A stretch of 64,000 bases of DNA, taken from Methylobacterium persicinum (GTDB lineage Bacteria > Pseudomonadota > Alphaproteobacteria > Rhizobiales > Beijerinckiaceae). Below, piece after piece: positions 50,827 to 60,402 of the stretch. Numbering within the stretch: the stretch's first letter is position 1; each line of letters begins with the position of its first letter. The notes beneath the pieces are model-generated. The model had not been told where the DNA came from. It was given only the letters and a program-made list of their open reading frames with translations, and made no database searches. The stretch spans positions 1 to 64,000 of the forward strand of contig NZ_BPQX01000054.1 in assembly GCF_022179525.1 (NCBI RefSeq), read 5' to 3'. Both the position numbers and the translations under genes were made by a program.

Positions 50827-51861
50827 ATGCCTGCGCCCATGTCGAGACGGCGGACCGTGGTAGTGACCGGCGCAAGCGCCGGAGTGGGCCGCGCGGTGGC
50901 GCAGGAATTCGCCCGTCACGGCTGGAATGTCGGCCTCGTCGCCCGCGGCGAGGTCGGCCTCGCGGCGACGATCCGCGATGTCGAGCACCTCGGCGGCCGC
51001 GCCATCGCCTTCGCCGCCGACGTAGCGGACCCCGATGCCCTGCAGGAGGTCGCCGACGCTGTCGCAAGGGAGTGCGGCGGCATCGACGTCTGGGTCAACA
51101 ACGCGATGGTGACGGTCTACGCCCCGGTGCAGGAGACCAGCCCCGACGAGTTCCGGCGGGTAACGGACGTGACCTATCTCGGCCAGGTCCACGGCACCCT
51201 GGCGGCCCTGCGGCACATGGTGCCCGCCGACCGGGGCACGATCGTCCATATCGGCTCGGCACTCGCCTACCGGTCGATCCCCCTTCAGGCGACCTATTGC
51301 GCGGCCAAGGCGGCGGTGCGCGGCTTCGTCGATTCGCTTCGCTCGGAACTGCTGCACGACGGCAGCCGCGTGCGCCTGACGATGGTGCAGCTTCCCGCCG
51401 TCAATACCCCCCAGTTCGACTGGGCGCGTTCACGGCTCCCGCGCAAGCTGGAACCGGTGCCGCCGATCTTCCAGCCCGAGGCCATCGCCCGGCACGTCTA
51501 CAAGGCCGCCCGGGAGGCGCCCCGCGAACTCTGGATCGGAAGTTCGGCCTGGAAGGCGATCATCGGCAACATGCTCATCCCCGGCTGGATCGACGGCTAC
51601 CTCGCCCGCCACGGCTATCGCGGAGAAATGACCAGCGTGCAGGCCTCGAAGAACCGCCCCGACAACCTCTACGACCCCGTCGATACCGATCCCGGCGCCC
51701 ACGGCCGGTTCGACAGGCGTTCGCGCTCCCACGTCACCGCAGCCGATCCCAAGTGGCTGAAGTTCGGCATCGCCGCCGCGCTCGGCGTCGCGGCGGGCAC
51801 GATGCTCTTCGCCACCGAAGCCCATGGCCGGGACGAGGAGAAGAAGCGCCTCCGCCGCTGA
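50827..51861 (+). CDS. SDR family oxidoreductase with C-terminal membrane segment
   Basis: A 344-residue short-chain dehydrogenase. The cofactor motif [13 protein letters not shown] and the active site GSALAYRS...[10 protein letters not shown] (Y157, K161) are intact. After the catalytic domain (about 250 residues) comes a linker with [22 protein letters not shown] and a final hydrophobic segment [17 protein letters not shown] with a charged end (DEEKKRLRR). This extended form is a known SDR subgroup in alphaproteobacteria. Start ATG 50827 with GGAG upstream. The substrate is unknown. Confidence 0.88.
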   Translation: MPAPMSRRRTVVVTGASAGVGRAVAQEFARHGWNVGLVARGEVGLAATIRDVEHLGGRAIAFAADVADPDALQEVADAVARECGGIDVWVNNAMVTVYAPVQETSPDEFRRVTDVTYLGQVHGTLAALRHMVPADRGTIVHIGSALAYRSIPLQATYCAAKAAVRGFVDSLRSELLHDGSRVRLTMVQLPAVNTPQFDWARSRLPRKLEPVPPIFQPEAIARHVYKAAREAPRELWIGSSAWKAIIGNMLIPGWIDGYLARHGYRGEMTSVQASKNRPDNLYDPVDTDPGAHGRFDRRSRSHVTAADPKWLKFGIAAALGVAAGTMLFATEAHGRDEEKKRLRR

Positions 51862-51877
51862 GGGCCGCCGACTCAAC

Positions 51878-51970
51878 CGTTATCGCGAGCGCAGTGAAGC
51901 AATCCAGGGCCGCGTTACGTCCTCCGACGTCCCGCAGCCCTGGGTACCCTCGCTTCGCTTGAGATGACGG
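51878..51970. repeat. Dispersed palindromic repeat, family B
   Basis: Left arm CGTTATCGCGAGCGCAGTGA (51878) and right arm CGCTTCGCTTGAGATGACGG (to 51970) form an imperfect palindrome between the converging SDR and hslU genes. Confidence 0.78.
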
Positions 51971-51976
51971 TGTCAG

Positions 51977-53290
51977 CTACAGGATGAACCGGCTCAGATC
52001 CGCGTTGGCGGCGAGGTTTTCCACCCGTTCGCGGACATAGGCGGCGTCGATCGTCACCGTCTCGCCGGAGCGGTCCGTCGCGGTGAAGGAGATCTCGTCC
52101 AGGACCCGTTCCAGCACGGTCTGCAGGCGGCGGGCGCCGATATTCTCCACGGAGCCGTTCACCTCCACGGCGACCTTCGCCAGGGCGTCGATGGAATCGT
52201 CAGTGAACACCAGCGTCACCCCCTCCGTCTCCATCAGGGCGAGGGTCTGCTTGATCAGGCTCGCTTCCGTGGCCGTGAGGATCTGCTTGAAGTCCTCGAC
52301 GGTCAGAGGCTGCAGCTCCACCCGGATGGGCAGGCGGCCCTGCAATTCGGGCAGGAGATCGGACGGCTTCGAGACATGGAAGGCGCCGCTGGCGATGAAC
52401 AGCACGTGGTCGGTCTTCACCGGCCCGTGCTTGGTCGCCACCGTCGTACCCTCGATCAGGGGGAGCAAATCCCGCTGCACGCCTTCACGGGAGACATCGC
52501 CCCCCGTGCGACCCTCGCGGGCACAGATCTTGTCGATCTCGTCGAGGAAGACGATGCCGTTGTCCTCGACCTCCCGGATCGCCTCCCGGTTCAGGGCCTC
52601 GTCGTCCACGAGCTTGTCCGATTCCTCGGCGAGCAGGGGCGCATAGGCGTCGCGCACGGTGATGCGCCGCGGCTTGCCCCGCTGTCCCGAAAGGGCCTTG
52701 CCGAGCATGTCGCCGATGTTGATGGCCCCCATCGAGGCGCCTGGAACGCCAGGGATCTCGAACATCGGCAGGCCGGCCGGTGCCCCGGCGGAGAGTTCGA
52801 TTTCGACCTCCTTGTCGTCCAGCTCGCTGTTGCGCAGCTTCTTGCGGAAGCTGTCGCGGGTGGCCTGGCTGGCGGTGGAGCCGACGAGCGCATCGAGGAT
52901 GCGGTTCTCGGCGGCCGCCTCGGCCTTGGCCTTCACCGCCTCGCGCTTGGCCTGCCGGGTGAGGCCGATGGACACCTCCACGAGGTCGCGGACGATCTGC
53001 TCGACGTCGCGGCCGACATAGCCGACCTCGGTGAACTTCGTGGCCTCGACCTTCAGGAACGGGGCGTTGGCGAGCTTGGCGAGACGCCGGGCGATCTCGG
53101 TCTTGCCGCAGCCCGTGGGCCCGATCATCAGGATGTTCTTGGGCGCCACCTCCTCGCGGAGGGGCCCGGTGAGCTGCTGACGACGCCACCGGTTGCGCAG
53201 GGCGATGGCCACCGCGCGCTTGGCCTCGTTTTGCCCGACGATGAAACGATCGAGTTCGGACACGATCTCGCGCGGAGAGAACGTCGTCAC
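51977..53290 (-). CDS. hslU: ATP-dependent protease ATPase subunit HslU
   Basis: AAA+ unfoldase that partners HslV. The 437-residue protein begins [20 protein letters not shown] from GTG 53290. Walker A is GPTGCGKT (57-64), followed by [31 protein letters not shown], with the pore loop GYVG. The I-domain (about 110-240), Walker [11 protein letters not shown] and a C-terminal tail ending DLSRFIL for docking into HslV are all present. An upstream extension to 53413 is arginine-rich and not conserved. It lies about 31 kb from hslV. Confidence 0.95.
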   Translation of the reverse strand: MTTFSPREIVSELDRFIVGQNEAKRAVAIALRNRWRRQQLTGPLREEVAPKNILMIGPTGCGKTEIARRLAKLANAPFLKVEATKFTEVGYVGRDVEQIVRDLVEVSIGLTRQAKREAVKAKAEAAAENRILDALVGSTASQATRDSFRKKLRNSELDDKEVEIELSAGAPAGLPMFEIPGVPGASMGAINIGDMLGKALSGQRGKPRRITVRDAYAPLLAEESDKLVDDEALNREAIREVEDNGIVFLDEIDKICAREGRTGGDVSREGVQRDLLPLIEGTTVATKHGPVKTDHVLFIASGAFHVSKPSDLLPELQGRLPIRVELQPLTVEDFKQILTATEASLIKQTLALMETEGVTLVFTDDSIDALAKVAVEVNGSVENIGARRLQTVLERVLDEISFTATDRSGETVTIDAAYVRERVENLAANADLSRFIL

Positions 53291-53387
53291 CGCCTGTCTC
53301 TTTCCTGAACCCCGGCCCCTGTGCCGGCCAGTCCGGAATGGGGTTCCGGCGGGCGCGGCGCAAGGGGGGCCGGGGATGTCGCCCCCG

Positions 53388-54884
53388 TCAGTGGTGCTGC
53401 AGGGAAGCCGCACCCGGCCTGTGGTGGGTGCCGAAACGCTCCACGAGCGTCGCGCTCGCCGCGTTCAGGCCCAGCACCTCGACGCTCCGGCCCCGCTCCC
53501 TGGCCTTCAGCACCACCCGGTCGAGGGCGCCAACCGCCGAGATGTCCCAGAAATGGGCGTCGCCGACATCGATGACGATGCGCTCCACCGGCTCCAGCAG
53601 GTCGATCGCCTCGGAGAAGGTGGCCGCGGAGGCGAAGAAGACCTGCCCCGACACCGCGTAGATCCGGGTCCGGCCGTCCGGCGACAGGGCCGAATCGATC
53701 CGGCTCAGCCGGGCGACCTTGCCGGCGAAGAAGACCCCCGACAGGAGCACGCCCACCAGGACCCCGATGGCGAGGTTGTGGGTCGCCACCACCACCGCCA
53801 CCGTCGCGAGCATCACCACGGAGGAGGGCAGGGGGTTCGTCCGAAGCCGCCCGAGGGAGCGCCAGGAGAAGGTGTTGATCGACACCATGATCATCACCGC
53901 CGTGAGGGCCGCCACGGGCACCACCGCCAGCAGGCCCTGCAGGGCGACGAGGAGGATCAGGAGGAAGGCACCGGCCACGAAGGTGGAGAGCCGCCGCCGG
54001 GCGCCCGAGGACACGTTGATGACCGACTGGCCGATCATGGCGCAGCCGCCCATGCCTCCGAACACCGCCGAGGCGATGTTGGCGAGGCCCTGGCCGAAGC
54101 ATTCACGGTTCTTGTCGCTGCCCGTGTCGGTCATGTCGTCCACGATCTGCGCGGTGAGCAGGCTCTCGAGCAGGCCGACGGCGGCGAGGCCGGCGGAGTA
54201 GGGCAGGAGGATCCGCAGGGTCTCGAGGGTGAAGGGGACCTGCGGCAGAGCGAAGCTCGGCAGCGTCGAGGGCAGGGCCCCGAGATGGGCCACCGTGCGC
54301 ACGTCGAGATGGAGCCACGCCGTCAACGCGGTCAGCACCGCGATCGCCACGAGGGGCGCGGGGACCGCCCCCGTCAGGCGGGGGAAGCCGTAGATGATGG
54401 CGAGCCCCAGCGCGATCAGGCCGTAGGTGGCGGGGGTCACCCCGGTGAGCTCCGGCATCTGTGCCAGGAAGATCAGGATGGCCAGGGCGTTGACGAAGCC
54501 CGTCATGACCGATTGCGACACGAACCGCATCAGGCGTCCGAGCTTCAGGAAGCCCGCCGCGATCTGGAACAGACCCATCAGGATCGTGGCGGCGAACAGG
54601 TACGACAGGCCGTGGTCGCGGACGAGGTCGGTCATCAGCACGGCGGTGGCGGCGGTGGCGGCCGAGATCATCGCCGGGCGTCCGCCCGTGAAGGCGATGA
54701 CACAGGCGATCACCACGGAGCCGTAGAGCCCGACCTTCGGGTCCACGCCCGCAATGACCGAGAAGCCGATCGCTTCCGGGATGAGGGCCAGGGCGACGAC
54801 GATGCCCGAGAGGACCTCGATGCGGAGCGCGCGCAGGCGGGCGCCGGACCTCGCCGCGTGGGCGGTGGGAGAGAGTGATGTCAT
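53388..54884 (-). CDS. SulP family inorganic anion transporter with STAS domain
   Basis: Inner-membrane anion transporter or exchanger of 498 residues. The first two thirds contain about 10-12 hydrophobic segments with SulP features ([64 protein letters not shown]). The C-terminal STAS domain (about 390-490) includes [23 protein letters not shown]. The family carries sulfate, bicarbonate or dicarboxylates. No carbonic anhydrase is next to it. ATG 54884 is preferred over 55103, which would add an arginine-rich leader; no strong ribosome site is visible. Confidence 0.9.
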   Translation of the reverse strand: MTSLSPTAHAARSGARLRALRIEVLSGIVVALALIPEAIGFSVIAGVDPKVGLYGSVVIACVIAFTGGRPAMISAATAATAVLMTDLVRDHGLSYLFAATILMGLFQIAAGFLKLGRLMRFVSQSVMTGFVNALAILIFLAQMPELTGVTPATYGLIALGLAIIYGFPRLTGAVPAPLVAIAVLTALTAWLHLDVRTVAHLGALPSTLPSFALPQVPFTLETLRILLPYSAGLAAVGLLESLLTAQIVDDMTDTGSDKNRECFGQGLANIASAVFGGMGGCAMIGQSVINVSSGARRRLSTFVAGAFLLILLVALQGLLAVVPVAALTAVMIMVSINTFSWRSLGRLRTNPLPSSVVMLATVAVVVATHNLAIGVLVGVLLSGVFFAGKVARLSRIDSALSPDGRTRIYAVSGQVFFASAATFSEAIDLLEPVERIVIDVGDAHFWDISAVGALDRVVLKARERGRSVEVLGLNAASATLVERFGTHHRPGAASLQHH

Positions 54885-55668
54885 TAGATTGAACCGCAGG
54901 GAGACCACCGCAAAGGCAGGGGCGCGTCTCGAATGCGTGGTCCGGCGGATCGGCGGCCGGAAGAGCCACCCGGGCTTGCACCGGGTCCTTGCGAATGGAC
55001 CCGTGTTACGCGGCCTCCTGCTGCAATGCAACAACCACGGCTGGCCCCGGAAAAACATATCCCGCTGATGCCGAGACCGATTTGGCGTAAGCAAAATCTG
55101 CAAAAAATATGGCTTTGCAGGTTGTTAGAGAGGCCGAGATTTAGCGGCGCCGGGGATGGTTTCTATCGTCTGGAGATGGTCACGGGGCCGGCGATGGCTG
55201 ATGCACGCGTCACCTATCGCCGCGTTAGAGCTTTTCCGCCGAAGTGGACGCCGGGTCGGCGACGGAAAATGCGGTAAAAACAATAGCCTAAAGCGTTTTC
55301 AGTGATCCAAGGATGACAGAAAACGCTTTAGCGGCAGTGTCGCCCGCACATTCGGCGGGCGGTGTTACGAGCTTGAAGAGCCGCCCGAGGTTATGGCGGC
55401 CGCCTCCAAGAGTATTTGGTGCCTCGGTGCTCTCGCTGCCCCATTGGCACGTCTCAGTCCCGCCAGCACGTTGGCCATGGCTCGGATCGGCCGCAACGAT
55501 GGTGCGGCGGCACCCGATCCTCGAGGGTCAACGGAACTGAACGGGTTGGCCGCTCCTCTTTACGCCCGCGCAACGTTCAAACCCTGCCTATCTCACCAGC
55601 AGAATGGATCACCTCCTTGGCGAGGCTCCCATCGAGCATTGCAGTAGCCTGCCAGATGTCGAACGACG
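54885..55668. other. Gene-poor intergenic region, 784 bases
   Basis: No convincing gene on either strand. The left part (55060-55310) is clearly less GC-rich, with GCAAAATCTGCAAAAAATAT near 55093. A 12-base perfect inverted repeat lies at 55289-55330. The right part (55340-55660) has short frames on both strands without ribosome sites or recognisable domains; it may be decayed mobile DNA. The sulP promoter should be at the left end. Confidence 0.55.
55289..55330. repeat. Perfect inverted repeat TAAAGCGTTTTC / GAAAACGCTTTA
   Basis: Twelve-base arms at 55289-55300 and 55319-55330 with an 18-base centre. The arms are AT-rich at one end and would form a stable hairpin in either strand. It may be a regulatory site, the end of a lost element, or a dispersed repeat; no second copy was seen in the window. 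Confidence 0.7.
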
Positions 55669-56265
55669 TCAGGCCGCGTCGGCGGGGTTCGGCGCGGCCT
55701 TGGGGCCCCCCTTGGCGACGCCGACCAGAGCTGGGCGCAGCACCCGGTCACCGATGACGTAGCCAGTCTGGACGACCTGCACGACGGTGCCGGCCGGCAC
55801 GTCGGAATTGGGCACCTCGAACATGGCCTGATGCCGATTCGGGTCGAACTTCTGGCCATGCGGCTCGACCGGCTTCACACCATGCCGCTCAAGATTCTTG
55901 GCAAGGTCCCGCTCGGTCAGCTCAATCCCGTCGACGAGGCTCTTGAGGGCTCCATCGGCAGCGGCGCGCTGGTCGGCTGGCACGCTCTCCAGCGCCCGGC
56001 GGAGGTTGTCGGCGACGTTGAGCACGTCGCGGGCGAAGTTCGTCACCGCGTAGGCCCGGGCGTCCGCGACCTCCCGCTCGGTCCGTCGACGGAGATTCTC
56101 CATCTCGGCGAGGGTGCGCAGCATCCTGTCCTTCAACTCGTCGCGCTCCGCGGTGAGCAGGGCGAGCGCCTCGGCCACGGGGTCGACCGCGGCCTCGGTC
56201 TGGGCCTTGGCGGCCTCGTCCTGGGGCTGGGTGGGGACGTCCTGAGGCTTGTCGTCGTTCGTCAT
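55669..56265 (-). CDS. grpE: Nucleotide exchange factor GrpE
   Basis: Co-chaperone that releases ADP from DnaK. The 198-residue product has a disordered N-terminus rich in Gln, Glu and Ala, a long coiled-coil ([31 protein letters not shown]) and the C-terminal beta domain with [21 protein letters not shown] and [25 protein letters not shown], the segment that contacts DnaK. Length is normal. hrcA and dnaK are not adjacent. Confidence 0.95.
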   Translation of the reverse strand: MTNDDKPQDVPTQPQDEAAKAQTEAAVDPVAEALALLTAERDELKDRMLRTLAEMENLRRRTEREVADARAYAVTNFARDVLNVADNLRRALESVPADQRAAADGALKSLVDGIELTERDLAKNLERHGVKPVEPHGQKFDPNRHQAMFEVPNSDVPAGTVVQVVQTGYVIGDRVLRPALVGVAKGGPKAAPNPADAA

Positions 56266-56425
56266 CGCACTTTCGGAGATTGTCGGCCCGGAAGGGAAAC
56301 CGGGCGTGATATCAGGCCGTCACCCCACGAAATCAACCCAAGCCGTTCCGCTTTGGCAGCCCTATGCCGCCTCCGCGTCGTCGTCGCACGCGCGGACGCG
56401 CTCGCCGTGACGGGGCGATCCGCCC

Positions 56426-59233
56426 TCACGCCTCCCGCGGCGGCGGGGCAGTGACGAGGGCTTCCAGCCCCTCGGCCTTGAGCATCGCCACGTCCCCCGC
56501 GAACACCTCCAGCACCGCCTTGCGAATCGCCACCTGCCGGTCGGGCTGGGTGACGCGGGTGCCGGTGAGGTCGGTGACGTAGAAGACGTCCACCGCCCGC
56601 TCGCCGAAGGTCGCCACATGGGCGGAGGTGATGTTGAGCGACAGGCCGCCGAGCGCGCTCGTCAGCTCGAACAGCAGGCCCGGCCTGTCGAGGCCGGTCA
56701 CCTCGATGACGGTCTCGCGGCTCGACAGGGCATTGTCGATGGTCACGTCGGGCGCGACGAGGAAGGTCTTGGCGCGGGCACTGATCGACGGGTGCTTGTC
56801 GGCCACGAGTTCGGCGATCCGGATCTCACCCTTGAGCGCCCGGTCGATCATGTCGGTGATGCGCTTCATCCGGCGCAATTCATCCTCGTCCCGGTCGAAG
56901 GCCCGGGAGATGACGAAGGTGTCGAGGGCGAAGCCGTCGGTGGTGGTGAAGATCTGCGCATCGACGATGTTCGCCCCGGCCGCGGCGCAGGCGCCCGTCA
57001 CGATGGCGAGCAGGCGGGGATGGTCGGGCGAATAGACCGTCACCTCCGTCACCCCGCGCACCGGATCGAGGCCGACCTCGGTGGCGCTGGTGCGGTTCGC
57101 CTCGCCCGTGCGCCGGAGCAGGAGGGCGTTCTTGATCTGCCGGGCGCTGTCGACCTTCAGCCAGTATGCCTGCTTGTGCCGGGCGGCGTAGGCGTCGAAG
57201 GCGTCCGAATCCCAGTCCGGGAGTTGCTCCCGCAGGCTCATCTGGATCAGCCGGACCCGGTCCGTCCGGGCGATCTCCGAATGGCCGCCGGACAGGTACA
57301 CCTCCGTCTCGTCGTAGAGGGTGCGAATCAGCGTGCCCTTCCAGGCGGTCCACACGCCCGGTCCCACCGCCGTGATGTCGGCGACGGTGAGGATCGTGAG
57401 AAGCTTCAGCCGCTCCAGGGTTTGGACGATGGAGGCGAACCGCTCGATCGTCTTGTGGTCGGACAGGTCGCGGCTCTGCGCCGTCATCGACATCAGCAGG
57501 TGGTGCTCCACCAGCCACGCCACCGTCTCCGTCTCGGCCGGGCTGAGGCCGAAGCGGGGGCAGAGCTTCTGCGCGATCTGCGCGCCGGCCACGGAGTGGT
57601 CCTCCGGCCGGCCCTTGGCGATGTCGTGCAGGAGGATGGCGACGTAGAGGGCGAGGCGGTTGTGAACGGTGTGGATCAGCCGCGTGACGAGGGGGTAGCT
57701 CTCTTCGGAGCGCCCGCTCTCGATGGACGACAGCACGCCGATGGTGCGCAGCAGATGCTCGTCCACCGTGAAGTGGTGGTACATGTTGAACTGCATCATC
57801 GCCACGACACGGCCGAAATCCGGGATGAACCGGCCGAGCACGCCCGCCTCGTTCATCTCCCGCAGGGCCTCCTCGGGGGCGTTGCGAGAAGTCAGGATCT
57901 CCAGGAACAGCCGGTTGGCCTCCGGATCGGTCCGGAGGGACGTGGTGACGAGGCGCAGGGAGCGGGAGGCGAGACGCTTGGCGTCCGGATGGATCGGCAC
58001 GTTGTGCCGGTCCGCGAGCCAGAACAGGCGCATCAGGTTGACGGGGTCGCGCTCGAAGGCGTCCTCGGCCCGCAGGTTCACCCGGCCGTGGTCGATCCAG
58101 AAATCCTCCGCCTCCACCGAGGTGGCGCGGAAGCGGTCGCGGAACTTGCCGATCCAGCGGTCGAGGACCGGCGTGCGCTTGGCGTGCCGCGCCTCCATCT
58201 CGGCGCTGACGATGGCGGTGAGGTCGCCGACATCCTTGGCGATGCGGAAATACGCCTTCATGAACCGCTCGACACCGGAGAGGCCGCCCCGGGCCTCGTA
58301 GCCGAGGCGCTCGGCGATCCGCGGCTGCAGCCCGAAGGACAGGCGCTCCTCGGCGCGCTTGGTGACGAAGTGCATGTGGCAGCGCACCCGCCACAGGAAC
58401 TCGTCGCAGCGTTCGAACAGGGCGTATTCTTCCGCCGTGAACAGGCCGGCGCCGACCAGTTCGCTCTGGTCGCGCACCCGGTAGGTGTACTTGGCGATCC
58501 AGAAGAGGGTGTTCAGGTCGCGCAGGCCGCCCTTGCCGTCCTTGACGTTGGGCTCCACGAGATAGCGCGACATGCCCGCCTTCGACACACGTCCGTCGCG
58601 CTCGCGGAGCTTCGCATCCACGAACTCGGCCGCCGAGCCGACGATGACCTCGGCGTCGAAGCGGGTGACCAGCTCCTCGTAGAGCACCCGCGAGCCGAAC
58701 AGGAAGCGGGCCTCCAGCAAGGCCGTCCGGATCGTCATGTCCGCCCGGCCCTCGCGCAGGCATTCCTCTACGGAGCGGGTGGCGTGGCCGACCTTCAGCT
58801 TCAGGTCCCACAGGACGTAGAGCATCGCCTCGACGACGCTCTCGGACCATGCGGTCTGCTTGTAGGGAAGCAGGAACAGCAGATCGATGTCCGAGCCCGG
58901 CGCCATCGTCCCCCGGCCGTAGCCGCCGGTGGCGACAACCGCCAGTTGCTCGCCGGTGGTGGGATTGTCGTTGGGATAGAGGCGCCAGACCACGGCGTCG
59001 TAGATCGCCCGGACGACCGCATCCGTCAGGCGCGACAGGGTCCGGGCACAGTTCATCCCGTTGCGGTCACGCAGGAGTTGCGCTTCTGCGGCCCGGTGCC
59101 CCTCGTCGAGGACCCGCTTCAGTTCGGGCACGAGGGCCGCCCGCAGCCGAGTCGGCTCACGGATGTCCCGGTCGAGGCCGGCGGTGATCTGGTCGAGCTC
59201 TGCAACGGGGTCGAGCATGCTTCCCGTTAGCAT
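56426..59233 (-). CDS. glnD: Bifunctional [protein-PII] uridylyltransferase / uridylyl-removing enzyme GlnD
   Basis: Nitrogen sensor that uridylylates PII proteins when glutamine is low and reverses it when high. The 935-residue chain has the nucleotidyltransferase site GGYGRGTMAPGSDIDLLFL (about 105-125), a GlnD PII-UTase domain, an HD hydrolase domain (HNRLALYVAILLHDIAKGRPEDHS about 530-560) and two C-terminal ACT domains (TVYSPDHPRLLAIVTGAC; EVTGLDRPGLLFELTSAL) that bind glutamine. Size is standard. The first ATG at 59233 or the second at 59218 may be used; the difference is five residues. Confidence 0.95.
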   Translation of the reverse strand: MLTGSMLDPVAELDQITAGLDRDIREPTRLRAALVPELKRVLDEGHRAAEAQLLRDRNGMNCARTLSRLTDAVVRAIYDAVVWRLYPNDNPTTGEQLAVVATGGYGRGTMAPGSDIDLLFLLPYKQTAWSESVVEAMLYVLWDLKLKVGHATRSVEECLREGRADMTIRTALLEARFLFGSRVLYEELVTRFDAEVIVGSAAEFVDAKLRERDGRVSKAGMSRYLVEPNVKDGKGGLRDLNTLFWIAKYTYRVRDQSELVGAGLFTAEEYALFERCDEFLWRVRCHMHFVTKRAEERLSFGLQPRIAERLGYEARGGLSGVERFMKAYFRIAKDVGDLTAIVSAEMEARHAKRTPVLDRWIGKFRDRFRATSVEAEDFWIDHGRVNLRAEDAFERDPVNLMRLFWLADRHNVPIHPDAKRLASRSLRLVTTSLRTDPEANRLFLEILTSRNAPEEALREMNEAGVLGRFIPDFGRVVAMMQFNMYHHFTVDEHLLRTIGVLSSIESGRSEESYPLVTRLIHTVHNRLALYVAILLHDIAKGRPEDHSVAGAQIAQKLCPRFGLSPAETETVAWLVEHHLLMSMTAQSRDLSDHKTIERFASIVQTLERLKLLTILTVADITAVGPGVWTAWKGTLIRTLYDETEVYLSGGHSEIARTDRVRLIQMSLREQLPDWDSDAFDAYAARHKQAYWLKVDSARQIKNALLLRRTGEANRTSATEVGLDPVRGVTEVTVYSPDHPRLLAIVTGACAAAGANIVDAQIFTTTDGFALDTFVISRAFDRDEDELRRMKRITDMIDRALKGEIRIAELVADKHPSISARAKTFLVAPDVTIDNALSSRETVIEVTGLDRPGLLFELTSALGGLSLNITSAHVATFGERAVDVFYVTDLTGTRVTQPDRQVAIRKAVLEVFAGDVAMLKAEGLEALVTAPPPREA

Positions 59234-59311
59234 GATATGCCTAAGTTGCCAGTCGTGCCTGCATGCCGCAGCCCCGTCCTAGACTGATGTCCTGCAAGAC
59301 GAACGAAACGT

Positions 59312-59363
59312 TTGACATAACGAACGCCTGCGTTTAGCTCGGCGGCAAAGAGACGCCGAGGAG
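59312..59363 (+). promoter_or_regulatory. Candidate promoter and ribosome-site hairpin before an SsuA-like gene
   Basis: TTGACA (59312-59317) is a consensus -35 box with a weak -10 (TAGCTC) 17 bases on. A hairpin CTCGGCG (59338-59344) with CGCCGAG (59354-59360) ends inside the GAGGAG ribosome site (59358-59363) of the following gene, so folding could limit translation. The short palindrome AACGCCTGCGTT between them might be an operator. All is prediction from sequence. Confidence 0.35.
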
Positions 59364-59371
59364 ACGATTCG

Positions 59372-60346
59372 ATGCCGCTGGTCCGCCGCACCGTGCTGGG
59401 CGCTGCCGCCGCTTTGGCCCTGGCCCTGTCGACCTCCGCGTCGTCCGCCGCTGACCCGGCGGAACTCCGGCTCGACTGGGCGACCTACAATCCCCTGAGC
59501 TTGCTGCTGAAGGAGCGCGGCTATCTCGAGGAGGCGCTGAAGCCCCGCGGCATCAAGGTGCGCTGGGTCCAGTCGCTCGGCTCGAACAAGGCCCTCGAAT
59601 TCCTCAATGCCGGGGCCATCGACATCGGCTCGACGGCGGGGGCCGCGGCGCTGGTGGCGCGGATCAACGGCAACCCGATCAAGGCGGTCTACGCCTTCTC
59701 CCGCCCGGAATGGACCGCCCTCGTCACCCGCAAGGACACGGGAATCACCAAGCCCGCGGACCTGAAGGGCAAGCGGGTGGCGGTGACCCGGGGGACGGAC
59801 CCGCACATCTTCCTCATCCGCGCCCTCCAGGGTGCCGGCCTCACGGAGAAGGACGCCAAGCTGCTGCTGCTGCAGCATCCGGACGGGCGCACGGCCCTCG
59901 ACCGGGGCGACGTCGATGCCTGGGCCGGCCTCGACCCGATGATGGCCGCCGCCGAGATCGAGAATGGCGACGTGCTGTTCTTCCGCGATGCCGCCGCCAA
60001 CACCTGGGGCGTGCTCGACGTCCGCGAGGCCTTCGCCAAGGACAACCCGGACCTCGTGCGGACGGTGATCGCCGCCTACGAGCGCGTCCGGGCGGAAGCC
60101 TTGAAGGACCCGGCCGCCCTGCGCAACGCCCTGGTGGCCGCGACGAAGCTGCCGGAGCCGGTAGTGGCCCGGCAGTTGGAGCGTACCGATCTCTCGCAGC
60201 CGTCGGTCGGTGCGACGCAGGCGGAGGCGATCCGTGCGGCCGGCATCGCGCTCCAGCAGGCCGGCGTGATCGCGGCGGACGTCAATGTGCCGGCGGCTGT
60301 CGATGGACTGATCGACCCGGCCTTCAATCCGCAAGCAGGGCGCTGA
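59372..60346 (+). CDS. ABC transporter substrate-binding protein, aliphatic sulfonate/nitrate (SsuA/NMT1) type
   Basis: Periplasmic binding protein of 324 residues. The signal peptide (MPLVRRTVLGAAAALALALS) includes a VRRTVLG stretch, cleaved near SSAAD. The mature fold starts ELRLDWATYNPLSLLLKERGYLEEALKPRG and has the SsuA-like QSLGSNKALEFLNAGAIDIGSTAGAAALVARING and TKPADLKGKRVAVTRGTDPHIFLIRAL. No permease or ATPase gene is next to it, so it is an orphan receptor here. The ligand is probably an organosulfonate, but related proteins bind nitrate, taurine or thiamin precursors. Confidence 0.88.
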   Translation: MPLVRRTVLGAAAALALALSTSASSAADPAELRLDWATYNPLSLLLKERGYLEEALKPRGIKVRWVQSLGSNKALEFLNAGAIDIGSTAGAAALVARINGNPIKAVYAFSRPEWTALVTRKDTGITKPADLKGKRVAVTRGTDPHIFLIRALQGAGLTEKDAKLLLLQHPDGRTALDRGDVDAWAGLDPMMAAAEIENGDVLFFRDAAANTWGVLDVREAFAKDNPDLVRTVIAAYERVRAEALKDPAALRNALVAATKLPEPVVARQLERTDLSQPSVGATQAEAIRAAGIALQQAGVIAADVNVPAAVDGLIDPAFNPQAGR

Positions 60347-60402
60347 GGGCCGGCGCCTCCGCGCGGGCGCACGCACTCCCGACGACATGATTACTTGATC
60401 GG

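Noticed and set aside
55605-55618. TGGATCACCTCCTT, identical to the 3' end of bacterial 16S rRNA
   Set aside because: Only 14 bases match; the preceding sequence lacks the conserved 16S helix, and no rRNA follows. Treated as chance or a short relic.
56618-59230. An 870-codon open frame on the plus strand
   Set aside because: Antisense shadow of glnD with low-complexity, arginine- and histidine-rich composition.
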